DNA from: Antedon mediterranea
Taxonomy: Eukaryota; Echinodermata; Crinoidea; Comatulida; Antedonidae
Reading direction: 5' to 3'
NCBI RefSeq assembly: GCF_964355755.1
Contig: NC_092674.1
Location: forward strand, 4,283,001-4,347,000
DNA length: 64,000 nucleotides
The position numbers and the translations under genes were made by a program. Below the pieces are notes generated by a model, which was not told the origin of the DNA, did no database searches, and saw nothing but the letters and a program-made list of their open reading frames with translations. Positions 40,321-53,079 of the stretch are shown here, one piece after another (the stretch's first letter is position 1; each line of letters begins with the position of its first letter).

Positions 40321-40958
40321 AGATCATTCATAACTAGATAAAAATAATTTGTTTCAATTCTTTTATTTTATATATAAATTATTTTAAATGTATTTATCTA
40401 GTCTACTGTCTACTGTAATAATAGTGGGCACATTTGCCTGGTATAGGTGTTTATCTTCGTGTCCCATCTTCAGGAACGAAACGACTCTGGAATTAAATGA
40501 CCTAGCGACTGTATACTATATATTCCGCGACGACAGTGACACTGAATGGCTAAACGAACCGAAGCAGGGCCTAACACAGTTAAAACTATTTTTATGCCAC
40601 TTGCAACGTGAAGTTTCATGAAAATCAATATTTAATTTACATGTAAAAGTCATTATACAACTTGCATTTATTTTCTGTAGGATTAATTCACTAGCTAGGC
40701 CGACCACTATATAACTCCTTTCTTCTCTTCGCCCGTATTGTCTCTTTTGTTTTGTTTACAAAACTCACATTATCCAATTCTCTCCTACTACTGCTTCGTC
40801 GTCGATCCTCTCGCAGTTTGCGTCCCGTTTCGCAACAACGCGTTCGGAAGATTGCGCCCTCATTTTTTAAGTTGATTTGTTTTCTTGTTGTGTTTGTGTG
40901 GAATGAGCACACTTTTCCTCTTTTCTTAAAACGAATGTTTTCGTATTAATTGTTTGAG
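40321..40958. promoter_or_regulatory. Putative bidirectional promoter, PGAP2 / ZCCHC10
   Basis: 638 bp separate the two divergent start codons. It contains CG-containing sequence (40740-40860) unusual for this AT-rich window. No TATA box was identified for either gene. Inferred from the head-to-head layout. Confidence 0.5.
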
Positions 40959-42153
<1,195 letters not shown>

Positions 42154-43474
42154 ATACGGCAATGATTTTCTTTGTGTGCTTTTGTTTGTTTCTTGTAAAG
42201 TACTGTAGTACAGTAAACTGTTTATTAACATTAACAATGTTATATTTATATGGCTGAATTATGTGTACAAATTAACTTTGGTAAACAAATACTGTACATA
42301 CACAATGTTTATAATACCTCAATCAGTTTATTACTGTGTGTGTGATTTGTTGGGTTTATGTGATACTGTGTGACAGTGTCATAGGTTTATGTGATACTGT
42401 GTGACAGTGTCATAGGTTTATGTGATACTGTGTGACAGTGTCATCGGTGGTAGGAGCAAAAAAAAAAGTGGGGTCATGCAACACCAGTAATCTTCATGGC
42501 TTCATTACCATTACCTGAAATGTGCAGATAGGAGAAAGAGGTATCGGAGGATCAATGGAGGAGGTCAGGCTTGGGGTGCCCACTCCCAGATTTTTGACAG
42601 CTAAAATGAAATTATGAATTTGTATTTTGGTATCCATTTTGATAGACTAGTAATAATAATGTTAGTGTTTCCCTGTTTGGTTCCTCTCTTGTTATAATGA
42701 GTCCCCTCTCTTCATGTAGGATATTTATTGACATAAGGAGCAGTCAATTTAAAAAAAAAATCAAATTTAGACCCACATTAAAATTCAGTTCTTCAGGGCT
42801 GCAATTTTGGGATAGAACTGTTTATACAGCAAAATAGGCCTGGTATTAATATATATATATATATATATATTGATATTCAAATGTTAAATCCATATAGTGT
42901 AGTGTAAAGTATTAACAGGTTACAACAGGTCATATTTAGTTAGGAATATAAAGTTGTACTTACCACAATTACTTAATATTTCCTCATTAATTTGTGCATT
43001 CCTGTCGAGAATGGTCCTTATATTGTGGTATATTTTAATGAAAAAATAATAGACAACTTACTAAAAAATAAACTGTAAAATATTTTGGACAGTTTGAAAT
43101 TAAAATTTATTTAAAAAAAATTGTTTCACTTTCTGTATAGTCATTGTTATATTAAAAAATATATATACATTATTATATTAATATAAAGATAGTAAATTAT
43201 ATATAAATGTTAGAGAACCTTCGATATAATAATTAAATTTCTAAACTGCCTAAAAACAGTACATTTTATTTAGGTGACGGTAATCCAAACAGGTAACGCT
43301 ATAGCGAAATAGTTGACGCTAAAATTATAATATCATAATATAGGCAGCAGCAACACCGCACCGCAGGTTCTCAAAAGCCGAAGTATTTTTACAATTACAA
43401 GCCTTTTTATAAACACAATTTCACGACTTTATTGTTATTTATCTAGGTACTAGGTAGTATTATTGACAGTGAAA
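42154..43474. other. Region between ZCCHC10 and ZMAT2
   Basis: Presumed 3' UTR of ZCCHC10 and 5' flank of ZMAT2. Contains a 31-bp tandem repeat (42355-42446), a short TA run (42849-42870) and no other gene. Confidence 0.6.
42355..42446. repeat. Three-copy 31-bp tandem repeat
   Basis: Unit begins TGATACTGTGTGACAGTGTC and includes AGGTTTATG. Spacing is exactly 31 bp. In the presumed 3' UTR of ZCCHC10. Confidence 0.92.
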
Positions 43475-45756
43475 ATGTCGGATAAACTTGGGGTATGTAT
43501 AAATTATCATGCATGCAGATTATATTATACAAATTGTTCGTGCTAAAATCGCGAAAGGCTAGGCCCTAGCTAGGCCTAGGCTAGCTCTGAGTCTGTGTGT
43601 GATTTACGAAGAAGGCTACCCGCGGCGTGGGAGATCAGTTTGATACCACATACCTCACAGCTTTTTCTAGACTAGGCCTAACCAGCCTAGATTGTTTAAT
43701 AATAAGTAGTATTTATCGTACCTATTCTATAGTAACTACTTAGACCCTAGATTACATATTAAAATTATGTTATATTAATTATTAAAGATACGAAGCCTAC
43801 TAGTACTAGGCCTAGGCAGGCAGGCCTATTTAATAAGCCTATATTATTATTATTATACTTTTATAAAATAGGCCTAGCTAGGGTATATGACCAAAGTATA
43901 TTATATTTTATTATTAAATTATATTTTATTTTATTGATTATATGATGATGATAGGCCTAAATTACTTTTTAATTAAAATGTATTTTCCTATTTTCATTAA
44001 CTCTACTGTATTTTACATTGAATTCCGTAGCAAGTTGAGGACCATCGTAGGAAATGGGACAGAGATGAATATGAGAAAATAGCTCAAGCACGACTTGACC
44101 AAGAATTGGAGGAAAAAGAAAAAAGAGGTACATAGCCTATTAGGCCTACTGTACATCTCAATAATAATATAGAATAATGCACTTGTCAATTGTATGACCC
44201 ACTATACGACCCCCGGGAGAGGTGCGTCATTTGTCTGATGTGCGTCATACTTTTGAATACCATGACGCACCCGTGCGTCAAAAAGGTGACTTACCTTTAG
44301 GTGACCATGACGCACCCATTTTGACTCACTGTGACCATGTTGTTTATGATATGGTGGGTGGTAAAGTGACGGACATTGACGCACCTTGTTCATTGATGTG
44401 ACGTACCATCTAGGTTTTTTGACGCACCCCTGCGTCAGTAATTATTTGTAAATGACGCACCTCTCCCGGGGGTCGTATAGTGGGTCATACAATTGACAAG
44501 TGCATTGGGCCTACTGTACATCTCAATAATAATATGGAATAATTGCTTATAACTAGTCTTTCTGTTCTGCCTTCAAATCTTAAAATAATTTTGTTTTTCT
44601 TCCAGAGAAGCGATACAATGAACCTCCAGTTAAAAGAGAATTACTCCGTCAACGAGAGTATAAAGTTGACTTGGAGTCACGCTTGGGAAAATCACAAGTT
44701 ATCACAAAGACCACGCCCTCATCACAGATGGGCGGATACTACTGCAATGTATGTGACTGTGTTGTCAAAGATTCAATCAATTTCTTGGATCATATTAATG
44801 GAAAAAAACGTAAGTCACCTTTTTTTTCTGAAAAAACAATAGAATTATAACATGCGTTAAGCCCACCATGATTGTGCACTTATCAGGGGCGAATCCAGCA
44901 CTAACATGTAATATTTATTATCTGTCAAAAATAGATATGAAATATTAGTACTGTAGGTCATAATTTTATTTTAGCTGCCAAAAAGGAGGTGGGTGTGCCT
45001 CAAATGCTAACCTCTGGTTCCCCCTGGTTATTATGATAGAATGTACAGTAGCAGTAGAAATAGGCACACTTTGCAACGATACTTTTAAATATTATTACAG
45101 ACTGGATTTATAGTAGTAATAGGAATCACTGTAGTGTATTAATTGTGTTTGGGATTATTAATTTTTTGTAATTAATTTAAAGATCAAAGAAATCTTGGCA
45201 TGTCCATGCGAGTCGAAAGATCAAGTTTAGACCAAGTAAAGAAAAGATTTGAAATGAACAAAAAGAAGCAAGAAGAAAAGAAAAAAGATTATGATTTTGA
45301 AGCTAGGATGGTAGAACTACGTGAAGAGGTAAGGACGATTTATTTTGTAAGAAATCGGCAAGATATTTCAATATTGATCATTATCGCAAAAGGCTAGGCT
45401 GATGTGTGTGATTTACAAAGGACAGTAGGCTAGGCTACCCGGGTGATCAGTTTGATACCACATACCTCGGAGCTTTTCTAGTTTAGGCCTAACCAGTCTA
45501 GATTGTTGTAGTATTTATCTGAATTAAAAATGAAAATTAATCACGTTCGTAGAATAACATTTTTAAAAAGGGGGACAATCAATATTTATTTTTATTTATT
45601 TTTTTTTTTCATTTTTAGGAAGAGAAACAAAAAGCTTACAGAAAGCTGAAAAGGAAAGATAGGAAAAGGAAGGCGGACGATGATGATGGGGATGAGATGG
45701 ATCCCGAAATGGCAGCTATGATGGGGTTTTCTGGGTTTGGATCAAGCAAACGATAG
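43475..45756 (+). CDS. ZMAT2: Zinc finger matrin-type protein 2 (spliceosomal), five exons, 200 aa
   Basis: Exons 43475-43492, 44031-44127, 44606-44809, 45183-45328 and 45619-45756 total 201 codons; human ZMAT2 is 199 aa. Homologue of yeast Snu23, a component of the U4/U6.U5 tri-snRNP and the pre-catalytic spliceosome. Conserved segments: [57 protein letters not shown], the matrin-type C2H2 finger [29 protein letters not shown], then a basic coiled region and the C-terminal [15 protein letters not shown]. All junctions are GT-AG. The same strand as ZCCHC10, 1.3 kb downstream; intron 2 carries an inverted-repeat element (44178-44504). Confidence 0.96.
44143..44543. mobile_element. 327-bp inverted-repeat element with 36-bp flanking direct repeats
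   Basis: 44178-44504 begins TGCACTTGTCAATTGTATGA and ends with its reverse complement; the inverted match runs at least 50 bp each side, through CCCCCGGGAGAGGTGCGTCA. The interior is packed with TGACGCACC words in both orientations. The 36-bp sequence GGCCTACTGTACATCTCAAT... stands on both sides (44143-44178 and 44508-44543) with one mismatch. That is far longer than a normal transposon target duplication. Intron 2 of ZMAT2. Confidence 0.85.
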
Positions 45757-46439
45757 AAGAATGTTACTGGACTATAAAGAGACTCAGCTTGTACTGTTCA
45801 GAATGTCTGTAATAGTACAGTAGTATGCATTTAAACTGCAATGACCAGTGTTCATCTAGCTTTGTAAAAGTTCATCATAGATACCGGTCATATAGGTCCA
45901 TTACGAAGGACGAGGCAATTTATCTATTGCTTAAGGAAGCCAACATAAACACACTGGTAGGTTATCATCTGATGTTCAGAACAATAGTTACGATTCCAAA
46001 CCGCTATCATGCGTAATGTGTTCAAATAAAGTAGTGATATGCTTAAATATGGTAGTGATATGCTGAAATATGGTAGTGATATGCTTAAATATGTTAGTGA
46101 TATGACATCATCATGTCCATATATGGGCATATCACATTTTGTTGTCACATAAAGTTTGATAGTGTAGACAGAGCTTCAATCACTGCTGTAATAAATGTAC
46201 ATCGTAGCAAGGCTGCTTGTTTACGACACCCAATGAACCAATTGGCCATTGTACTCCTAAGCTTCTACATGCCTTTTTTTAAATAGCCATTTATTTAACA
46301 TACTGCACAGATATTACTGTTTAGGTGATTTTATACTGTTTACAAATAATATATATATATACTGTATATAAAATGTGACACTGTATATTATGTAAGAAGT
46401 GGATTGTTGTTTGACGATTTCTATTGTACTGTATAGTAT
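45757..46439. other. 3' flank of ZMAT2, with a MITE
   Basis: Presumed 3' UTR. From about 46018 to 46174 there is a MITE of the TGTCTACACTATC family. Its AAATATGGTAGTGATATGCT unit is tripled, as in the copy at 12513, and its right end is TAGTGTAGACAGAGCT. No gene seen. Confidence 0.7.
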
Positions 46440-46444
46440 CAAGT

Positions 46445-46800
46445 TGTAACGGTAGTCGTGTCGAGGGCCAAGACAATAACGATGGCACACAATTATTCAA
46501 TGTACAAAATATAATATTTATTCAATCAAAAAGTAATATTATAAAACAATGTGAAACGTAGTGATTCTGACTGATGTTATAGTCTCAAGAATCAATACCC
46601 GAACTAACTAACTTAACTACAAAACATATATTTATATTAAGGGGACAGGAAGGATGACTAATTAAATGGTACCACATCCTGATTGACTTTCCTTGGAAGA
46701 CCCACCTCAGGAATGTAGTGTTCCAAGTTAAGTAGACATCGGGGAGAGTAAGGGGTGAATAGCCTGTGTGACTAATAGGGTTTGGTCCCACCATGTTACA
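46445..46800 (-). repeat. 3' LTR, intact, 356 bp
   Basis: TG...CA termini (minus strand TGTAACATGG to CCGTTACA). Matches 50466-50667 plus 53081-53233 almost perfectly. Confidence 0.95.
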
Positions 46801-46811
46801 TTCCCCCGCTC
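46801..46811 (-). other. Polypurine tract
   Basis: Minus-strand GAGCGGGGGAA lies directly before the 3' LTR, the position of plus-strand priming in LTR elements. Confidence 0.7.
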
Positions 46812-48209
46812 GTCAACTCGAAGCCGTGTCTTCGAAACCAACGAGTCACTGAGCCAAAAATGTATGGAGGAAAAAAAACTTAACTACGAACATCTTAAAT
46901 CTAAACAAAACTGAAAAGTAACGCAAATCGTCACAAATCAATAAATCGGCAAACGTGGCAAAACATACAAAAGTAAAAGTAAAATTGGTCAAAATTCCCA
47001 AATTAAAAGTAATAATAATAATATAAAGTGTACATAATACTATATAGCTCAACAAACATGTTCAGTTGAAAATGATAGTCAGCAGGTCATAAATTTAGTA
47101 ACTCCGTATTTACTCCTGATGGATACATCAATCAGCTGTTGCCTAGAAACAAGTTGACCTGCTTCCCAAAATTCAGTTCATAACTGAGAATTTGAGAACG
47201 ACATAACTGCAGTTGACTGTCCACTATATCTTGAAGAAAATCTTTAAAAAGTGTACATTTCTGGATTCAAGTTTCTCATCAATCCGAGGAATAAAGTGAA
47301 ATAGTTTATCAATAAGTAATTCTCATGTAAGTGTTAAAAGTTCTTGTGATCCATTATAATTAACTTCATTCAGGGAACATAGTTGTGAAAAGCTTCTTGT
47401 ACCCAATGGGCAGGAGGGGAGAACCAATAAAACACAATTCAACATACACATCATCATGACAGTGGCAGTAAACTTAATACTACATTTAACTAAATCCAAT
47501 CTGATAAGTAAATAAGCGTATTATATTTAAAGACCCCTTCCCTGCAATTTTGGACGTTTTTTGGAAAATAATACATATATATCACTTTAAAAACATTAAA
47601 CCATGTCATTCCTTGTCTTAAATGTACGTTTTATGGTAAATTATGATAAAAAGTGAGAAACAATGCACTACCTAAGTAAGTAGCTCGCGGTGATCGACCT
47701 CTCGTGGACGGTCTCAGGCCTAGCCTAGCTAGGCTTAGTTTTGTAGGCCTAGCTGGTAAACATCGGTAACGTACGAACATCGTACGCTAGCTATATACCT
47801 AGTCTGACGTTGTATAGTTGCTGCATTAATTGTCTTTCTATTTTTGCTCCGTTGATACAAATTGGGGAAAACCCAGTATTTTCGCTGAAAAGTTAGGAGT
47901 CTTCCATTTGTTTTGGCTTCACGATCGATCGAAAAGTGGGCGAATTACAGGTGAAAAACAACAATATCAATCCGCGCGCAATGCATTTTGGGATTTATAG
48001 CGGGCCGCTATAATTATTAAAATCGATTTATTTTTCACATTTTTAACCGTTTAAAGACGAAAAAAGTTATCGCAATAGGACCATATAGTATTATTTTTAC
48101 ATTAAATATAGTTTGTGATCTTAAATTAGATCTAAAAAACGTAGGGAATGGGCTTTAAGATTATCCCATGGAGTAATTATCCATACAAGATGAAATTGAT
48201 TTTACAAAA

Positions 48210-50036
48210 TTACTGAAAAAAGGCACTCTTAACTACTGTACTGTACATATAATCATTGTTTTGTTTCTGTGGACGTTCATTATATAACCGTAGTAAATTA
48301 ATGTGGTATGTTTTGTGTTTGTTACCAACTAGTATTTCATAATTAACATCACTGAAAACTTTAGAGATAGGATAGGGACCTTGCCATTTAGATTTAACTT
48401 TCGATGTGTCATCTGGGAGGAGAATTAATACTTTCTGACCAACCTTAAATTTTCGAGGCAATGTTTTCTTATCATAATAATGTTTCTGTTTCGCTTGGGC
48501 TTGTTTAACGTTGGTCCTAGCAATGTCATTTTTCTTGACAATGTGGTACAATCTTGGGGGACAATCAGTGATTGGGGACGTTTTAACATTAAGAGCAGCA
48601 GCTAAATTAATAGCCTCTTGTCTTTCTTGGTTATGGGCTTCTTTTCTGGTAATAGCTAATATAGAAGGGGGCCAAGTGACGTCGTTGGGGTTACCGGTCA
48701 TAACTTCGTTGCCAAGTAATAAGTCTTTAGGAGTGTCATTACTCACGGCTGCCTTTAATTTTCCTTTATAAGCCTTACAATCAATATGTACGTGTACAAC
48801 TGGGAGGGTTACGTATTGACCAGTAAAGCCTTGTACGGTGACAGTTTCACTGGTATAATCCTTGGGTTTAACAAAAGTACTTTTTACAATGCTTTGGGAG
48901 CACCCAGTGTCTCTAAGTATTTCGGCCTGTCTGTTGTTAATTGTACCAGACAGTAACCATGGGTTTGTCCCATAATTGCGTTTAACATACAGGCCTAGTA
49001 ATTGATCTTTTGCAGGGTTGTTGTTAAGGGGACATTGTCGACTAATGTGGCCTGGTTTATTACATTTGTAGCATGTAATGTTTTGTGTCGTGTTTGATTG
49101 GCGATTTGTGTAGGTACTGGTAGGGGCTGAATAATTATCAAAAGGGATCGAGAGCAAGGGTTTTGGGGAATAACGCGATGTAGGTTGGGGAGGGCCTTGG
49201 GATGCGGGACTGTAACCAGGAAACGGCGGGGCTGTTGATGGAGGGGCGGATATTCTCGGGGAAGGTCTGGTGTTGGGCTTAGAGATAGATTCCATCCAGG
49301 GTTTGCCCTTAATTTCAATCAGGGTATCGGCAATTCGGGATAATTCAAGGGACGTTTTGGGCTCTTTTTCTTTGATTAGAGAAGCAAGAGGAAAGGGGAG
49401 TTTTTGTATCGCCTGATCTAAAAGAAAAAAGTCAAGAATTTCCTTAGGGTCTTGAAGGTTAACTTTAGCGCTTCGAAGCCACCTCTTCATGTCACGATCA
49501 AGTTTTCCTACCCACTCTCTAGTGGACATTGAAAGGGGTTTGAGGGTTTGTCTAAATTGTTTCCGATATGTTTCGGCTGTGAGGTGGTACTTTAGAAGGA
49601 TAGCATCTTTAAGGTCGTTATATACGAAATTCTGTAAAGGCATATCGTTGTAGGCCTCCCTGGCTTTACCAGTTAATTTTGGGAGAAGGTGTAGGGTCCA
49701 ATTTTCAGGGGGAATTTGGCACTGTGCTGCAATACGCTCAAAGCATGACAAGTAGATATCAATGTCATCCTTATCTGTGATTTTAGGGATCTTATTAATG
49801 GGGCTATGGGTATCCTGGGGCGGTTGTTGACGCATTCGAAGCCGTTGCAGTTCAAGTTCTAACTCAAGCATGCGCATTTGCATAGCTGTTTCGGATTGAG
49901 ATGGTGGGGGAGGGCTAGGTGGGCTTTCAAAGTTAGGAGCCAACCCAGGGGTACCAATAAGGGTTGTACGGGTTTGGGACCGAGTAAGTCGCGGCGTTGC
50001 CATTTTAAGTGAAAATGTATGATAACTTAAAATCAA
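48210..50036 (-). CDS. Gag-protease-integrase C-terminal fusion ORF, 608 codons, RT absent
   Basis: Single uninterrupted ORF; the likely start is Met12 (MATPRLTRSQTRT, 50003). Residues about 85-245 are a gag capsid with a SCAN-like helical pattern (YRKQFRQTL...LLDQAIQKLPFPLASLIKE). CYKCNKPGHISRQC (322-335) is a CCHC zinc knuckle. About 345-445 is a retropepsin-like domain with DTGCS (376-380) and LLLGNEV. After about 60 residues of uncertain origin, 505-585 match the integrase C-terminal end (AKQKHYYDKK...KFKVGQKVLILLP...WQGPYPISKV...YHINLLRLY), including the GPY motif. Reverse transcriptase, RNase H and the zinc and catalytic parts of integrase are all missing, yet the frame is open. SCAN-type gags are known from Gmr1-like elements. 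Confidence 0.9.
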   Translation of the reverse strand: MILSYHTFSLKMATPRLTRSQTRTTLIGTPGLAPNFESPPSPPPPSQSETAMQMRMLELELELQRLRMRQQPPQDTHSPINKIPKITDKDDIDIYLSCFERIAAQCQIPPENWTLHLLPKLTGKAREAYNDMPLQNFVYNDLKDAILLKYHLTAETYRKQFRQTLKPLSMSTREWVGKLDRDMKRWLRSAKVNLQDPKEILDFFLLDQAIQKLPFPLASLIKEKEPKTSLELSRIADTLIEIKGKPWMESISKPNTRPSPRISAPPSTAPPFPGYSPASQGPPQPTSRYSPKPLLSIPFDNYSAPTSTYTNRQSNTTQNITCYKCNKPGHISRQCPLNNNPAKDQLLGLYVKRNYGTNPWLLSGTINNRQAEILRDTGCSQSIVKSTFVKPKDYTSETVTVQGFTGQYVTLPVVHVHIDCKAYKGKLKAAVSNDTPKDLLLGNEVMTGNPNDVTWPPSILAITRKEAHNQERQEAINLAAALNVKTSPITDCPPRLYHIVKKNDIARTNVKQAQAKQKHYYDKKTLPRKFKVGQKVLILLPDDTSKVKSKWQGPYPISKVFSDVNYEILVGNKHKTYHINLLRLYNERPQKQNNDYMYSTVVKSAFFQ

Positions 50037-50452
50037 TTAGGCTAATAACAGAATGTACCTTAACTACAATATAAGTAATATTGAGAATTATAATACAATT
50101 ATCAACAAGAATTATTAAAGTATAAAATAAATGCCACTGTCAGTATGAAAGTATATGCTAATTAGAGTGTAGATTGGTTACTCACCCTTTACTTGTGTTG
50201 CTCTTTGTACGTCTCTGCTCCTTTGCGTTTGTTGTTTCCAAGAGTGTAGAATGGTTACTACAGTACTCACTCTTTACTTGTGTTGCTCTCTGTGTTCCTT
50301 GTTGTTGTGTCCAAGAGTGTAGATTGGTTACTACTCACTCTTTACTTGTGTTGAAAAACAAAATCCGTTTCGGAAATAAAAATCAGCTTCCTTTCAAATT
50401 CTACAGCTTGGTCGACTGTATAAATTTACTTTTTCTTCGTGAGTTCGTAAAA

Positions 50453-50465
50453 ACCGCTGCCACCA
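50453..50465 (-). other. Primer-binding site
   Basis: Minus-strand TGGTGGCAGCGGT directly follows the 5' LTR terminus CCGTTACA. It begins with TGG, complementary to the CCA end of a tRNA. Which tRNA is not determined. Confidence 0.7.
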
Positions 50466-50669
50466 TGTAACGGTAGTCGTGTCGAGGGCCAAGACAATAA
50501 CGATGGCACACAATTATTCAATGTACAAAATATAATATTTATTCAATCAAAAAGTAATATTATAAAACAATGTGAAACGTAGTGATTCTGACTGATGTTA
50601 TAGTCTCAAGAATCAATACCCGAACTAAATAACTTAACTACAAAACATATATTTATATTAAGGGGACTG

Positions 50670-53079
50670 CTCTCTTAAATTGGTCGACTGAATATTCAAT
50701 CGATACGGTTGATTTTTCAACTTTTGGCCGACTGTGAGTAGGGACAAATCGGATTGATTGAAATAACGATTGAAGATTTTCAATCGATTCAAAGATTGAA
50801 AAATTTCAAACTAAGAAGATTGGAAAAATTATTTTTTCAACCAAAATCGATTGACTTTTTTGTTTAAATACGATGCTTAAAAAAGATACGTTTCTTATAT
50901 ATATTCCATTTTGATTTTATTGAAAACATAACAACAGTATATTACAATAGTCAAGACACTGCTGTAGTCTTTGCCTTTCAGTAGTATAATTATAAATTCA
51001 AAAACTATCTTATATGCCTTGGTGATATACCCTAATTCTTGGGAGGGCATCTACAAAGTCCACAAATATCATTCAGGAAAATATAGTGCAGCCTAAATAA
51101 AATCCCAACCATGGCTTCTATAATGTGTCTGAATGAAAGTACATGTTGAGTTATGATGACCGTCCAATTGACAATAAATATGGCTGTGCAAATTTTTGTC
51201 CTGCATACTCTTTTCTAACATCTGTTGCATCCTGTAAGAATAACAAAAAGCATAACAAACTGTTATTTATCATAAAATATTTGATAAATGTACGCATCTT
51301 TAGTAGTAGTACTGTACTATCTTTATCATTGATAATTTTTTATTTTCAATATGGTCTTAAAAAGCAACGGTGAATAGTTTTGCTATTCAATATTATCAGA
51401 AAAGAGTATCATATAAAACTCTTTTCTCTAATTTAAGTAAATTTTGACATTCGTAATTTTTAAAATGAAAATAAAAACTGTACTATTAATTAATATGCTT
51501 ACATGGATATGTTGAATGAACAAATTCACAGCTTCTGATTTGGTTCATGCTCTGTATAAGATTGAGACATATAGTATGCTTCATATAAATCAACATAACA
51601 AGACCATTAGGCCTAGTGCACAAAATAAATTATAAAACATTAATAATAGTAACACAAATAGTAAAAATAATAGGCTAGTTCAGATTCAGTCAAGCCACCA
51701 ATAATTAGGCAATCTTTTTCTAGCATCAGGTCGGTATGTCGAGTAGTTTCTTCTAGGTTGGAAATATTTTTTAATCCAGTCCCTGTTTTAAAGCTTAAAA
51801 AACACGAATTTATACACAATTGACATGTATAAATACAGTGATTTAAATACAGATATACAACATATTATTATTACTTACTATCAAAAAATAAATATAAATC
51901 GTTCAAGATGATGTCCATGTTGTTATTGTGAATGATTACAGCCCGAAACATCATTGACATTGTGTAGTCAAGCATTTTTCCTGTGCAATAGATAGAAATA
52001 ATATGTTTCTACTAAATGTTATAGTTTAGTACTGTACAGTATACACAGTATAGCCTATCGTCATTATTTATTAATATTATAATTATTAATTATATCATAA
52101 TTTATTCGTAGGACGCCTAGGCTAGGCCCTAATAGAGGCTCTAGCTATAGGCCTAGGCCCCTAGGGCCTAGTCTAGGAAATAGTATTAAAGTAGGGCCTA
52201 GGCTTAGTAACTAGGCCTAGCCTAGGCCTATTTATTAGACCTAGCTCTTCTCCAGCTAGACCTACTAGTTAGGCCTAGCCTACTAGGCTAGTACTAGCCT
52301 ATGCTAGCTAGTAGTAGTAGGGTAGGCCTAGCTAGAGAACGTCATTACATTACATTACAAGAATTACAAAGTAACGTTTTTTTAGTATTCATTAAAATTG
52401 TTTAGGCCTATACAATGGAAATGCCTATTCAACTAGGCTAGGCCTAGCCTAGATAGAATAATATTCAAGGCATAACACATTTGATTTAGTAAATTTAACC
52501 TAGGCTACTCACTAACTAGGTCTAGGCCTATAGCCTAACTCGGTAACCGGCAAAAATAAACTCGAGCCGTAACCACCGTACACCACACTCGCTGCTGTCA
52601 CGTCAACTAGCCTACTAACTAGGCCTAGATCTGTGCTGTGGCCAGAAAATGTGCGCGGTGGTGGTGGTGTGAATGTAGGCCTCAATGTAGCGTATGCCTT
52701 AGATTCAATTTAAAATAAATGATTACCAACCTTCTAAAATAGATATTGATTCAATTGGTATATGTTACGAATACGGTAGCTCGTAAATTGTCGGCAAAGA
52801 ATCTAAAATGCGATCGATGAGCATGAAGACACTGACTCTGAAGATCAGGCGGGCGGGAAGCGAGGAGAGGGAAGACAAACTTTTGTTGTCCGCGCGCTTT
52901 CACGTCACAATATATTAGGCGCTGATTGGATGTTGTAATCAAACTTTCTATCAGTTGAAACTTTATTTTCAACTGGAGCGTATTTCACGTTCATGAATAC
53001 CATATTCAGTCTAAAAAGTTTGGTTTTAATCATCAAACGTAAATACGATCGAAATTTCCAATCGATGAATTTAAGAGAG
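50670..53079. mobile_element. 2.4-kb DNA transposon with 12-bp TIRs nested in the LTR
   Basis: CTCTCTTAAATT (50670-50681) is the exact inverse of AATTTAAGAGAG (53068-53079). TG is found on both sides (50668-50669 and 53080-53081), consistent with a two-base target duplication; the other LTR reads AG there. Subterminal regions are rich in TCAATCGATT-like words in both orientations. No long transposase ORF, but there are exon-like stretches on the minus strand (see 51130-51980) and an AGGCCTAG-rich block (52080-52640). Superfamily not assigned. Confidence 0.85.
51130..51980 (-). other. Exon-like segments inside the nested transposon, function unknown
   Basis: Minus strand: 51980-51879, bounded by TTGCACAG and GTAAGT, encodes KMLDYTMSMMFRAVIIHNNN and DIILNDLYLFFD. 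In phase with it, 51782 onward after AAACAG encodes TGLKNISNLEETTRHTDLML and EKDCLIIGGLTE. A third segment after TTCTTACAG (from about 51231) encodes DATDVRKEYAGQKFAQPYLL and stops. The first two join in frame; the third join was not resolved. They could be a transposon gene, a captured host gene, or chance. No domain recognised. Confidence 0.4.

Noticed and set aside
40388-40621. 77-codon plus-strand ORF upstream of PGAP2
   Set aside because: Lies in the divergent promoter region without splice context or similarity.
46846-47055. 69-codon minus-strand ORF between the fusion ORF and the 3' LTR
   Set aside because: Hydrophobic AT-rich sequence, no pol or env similarity.
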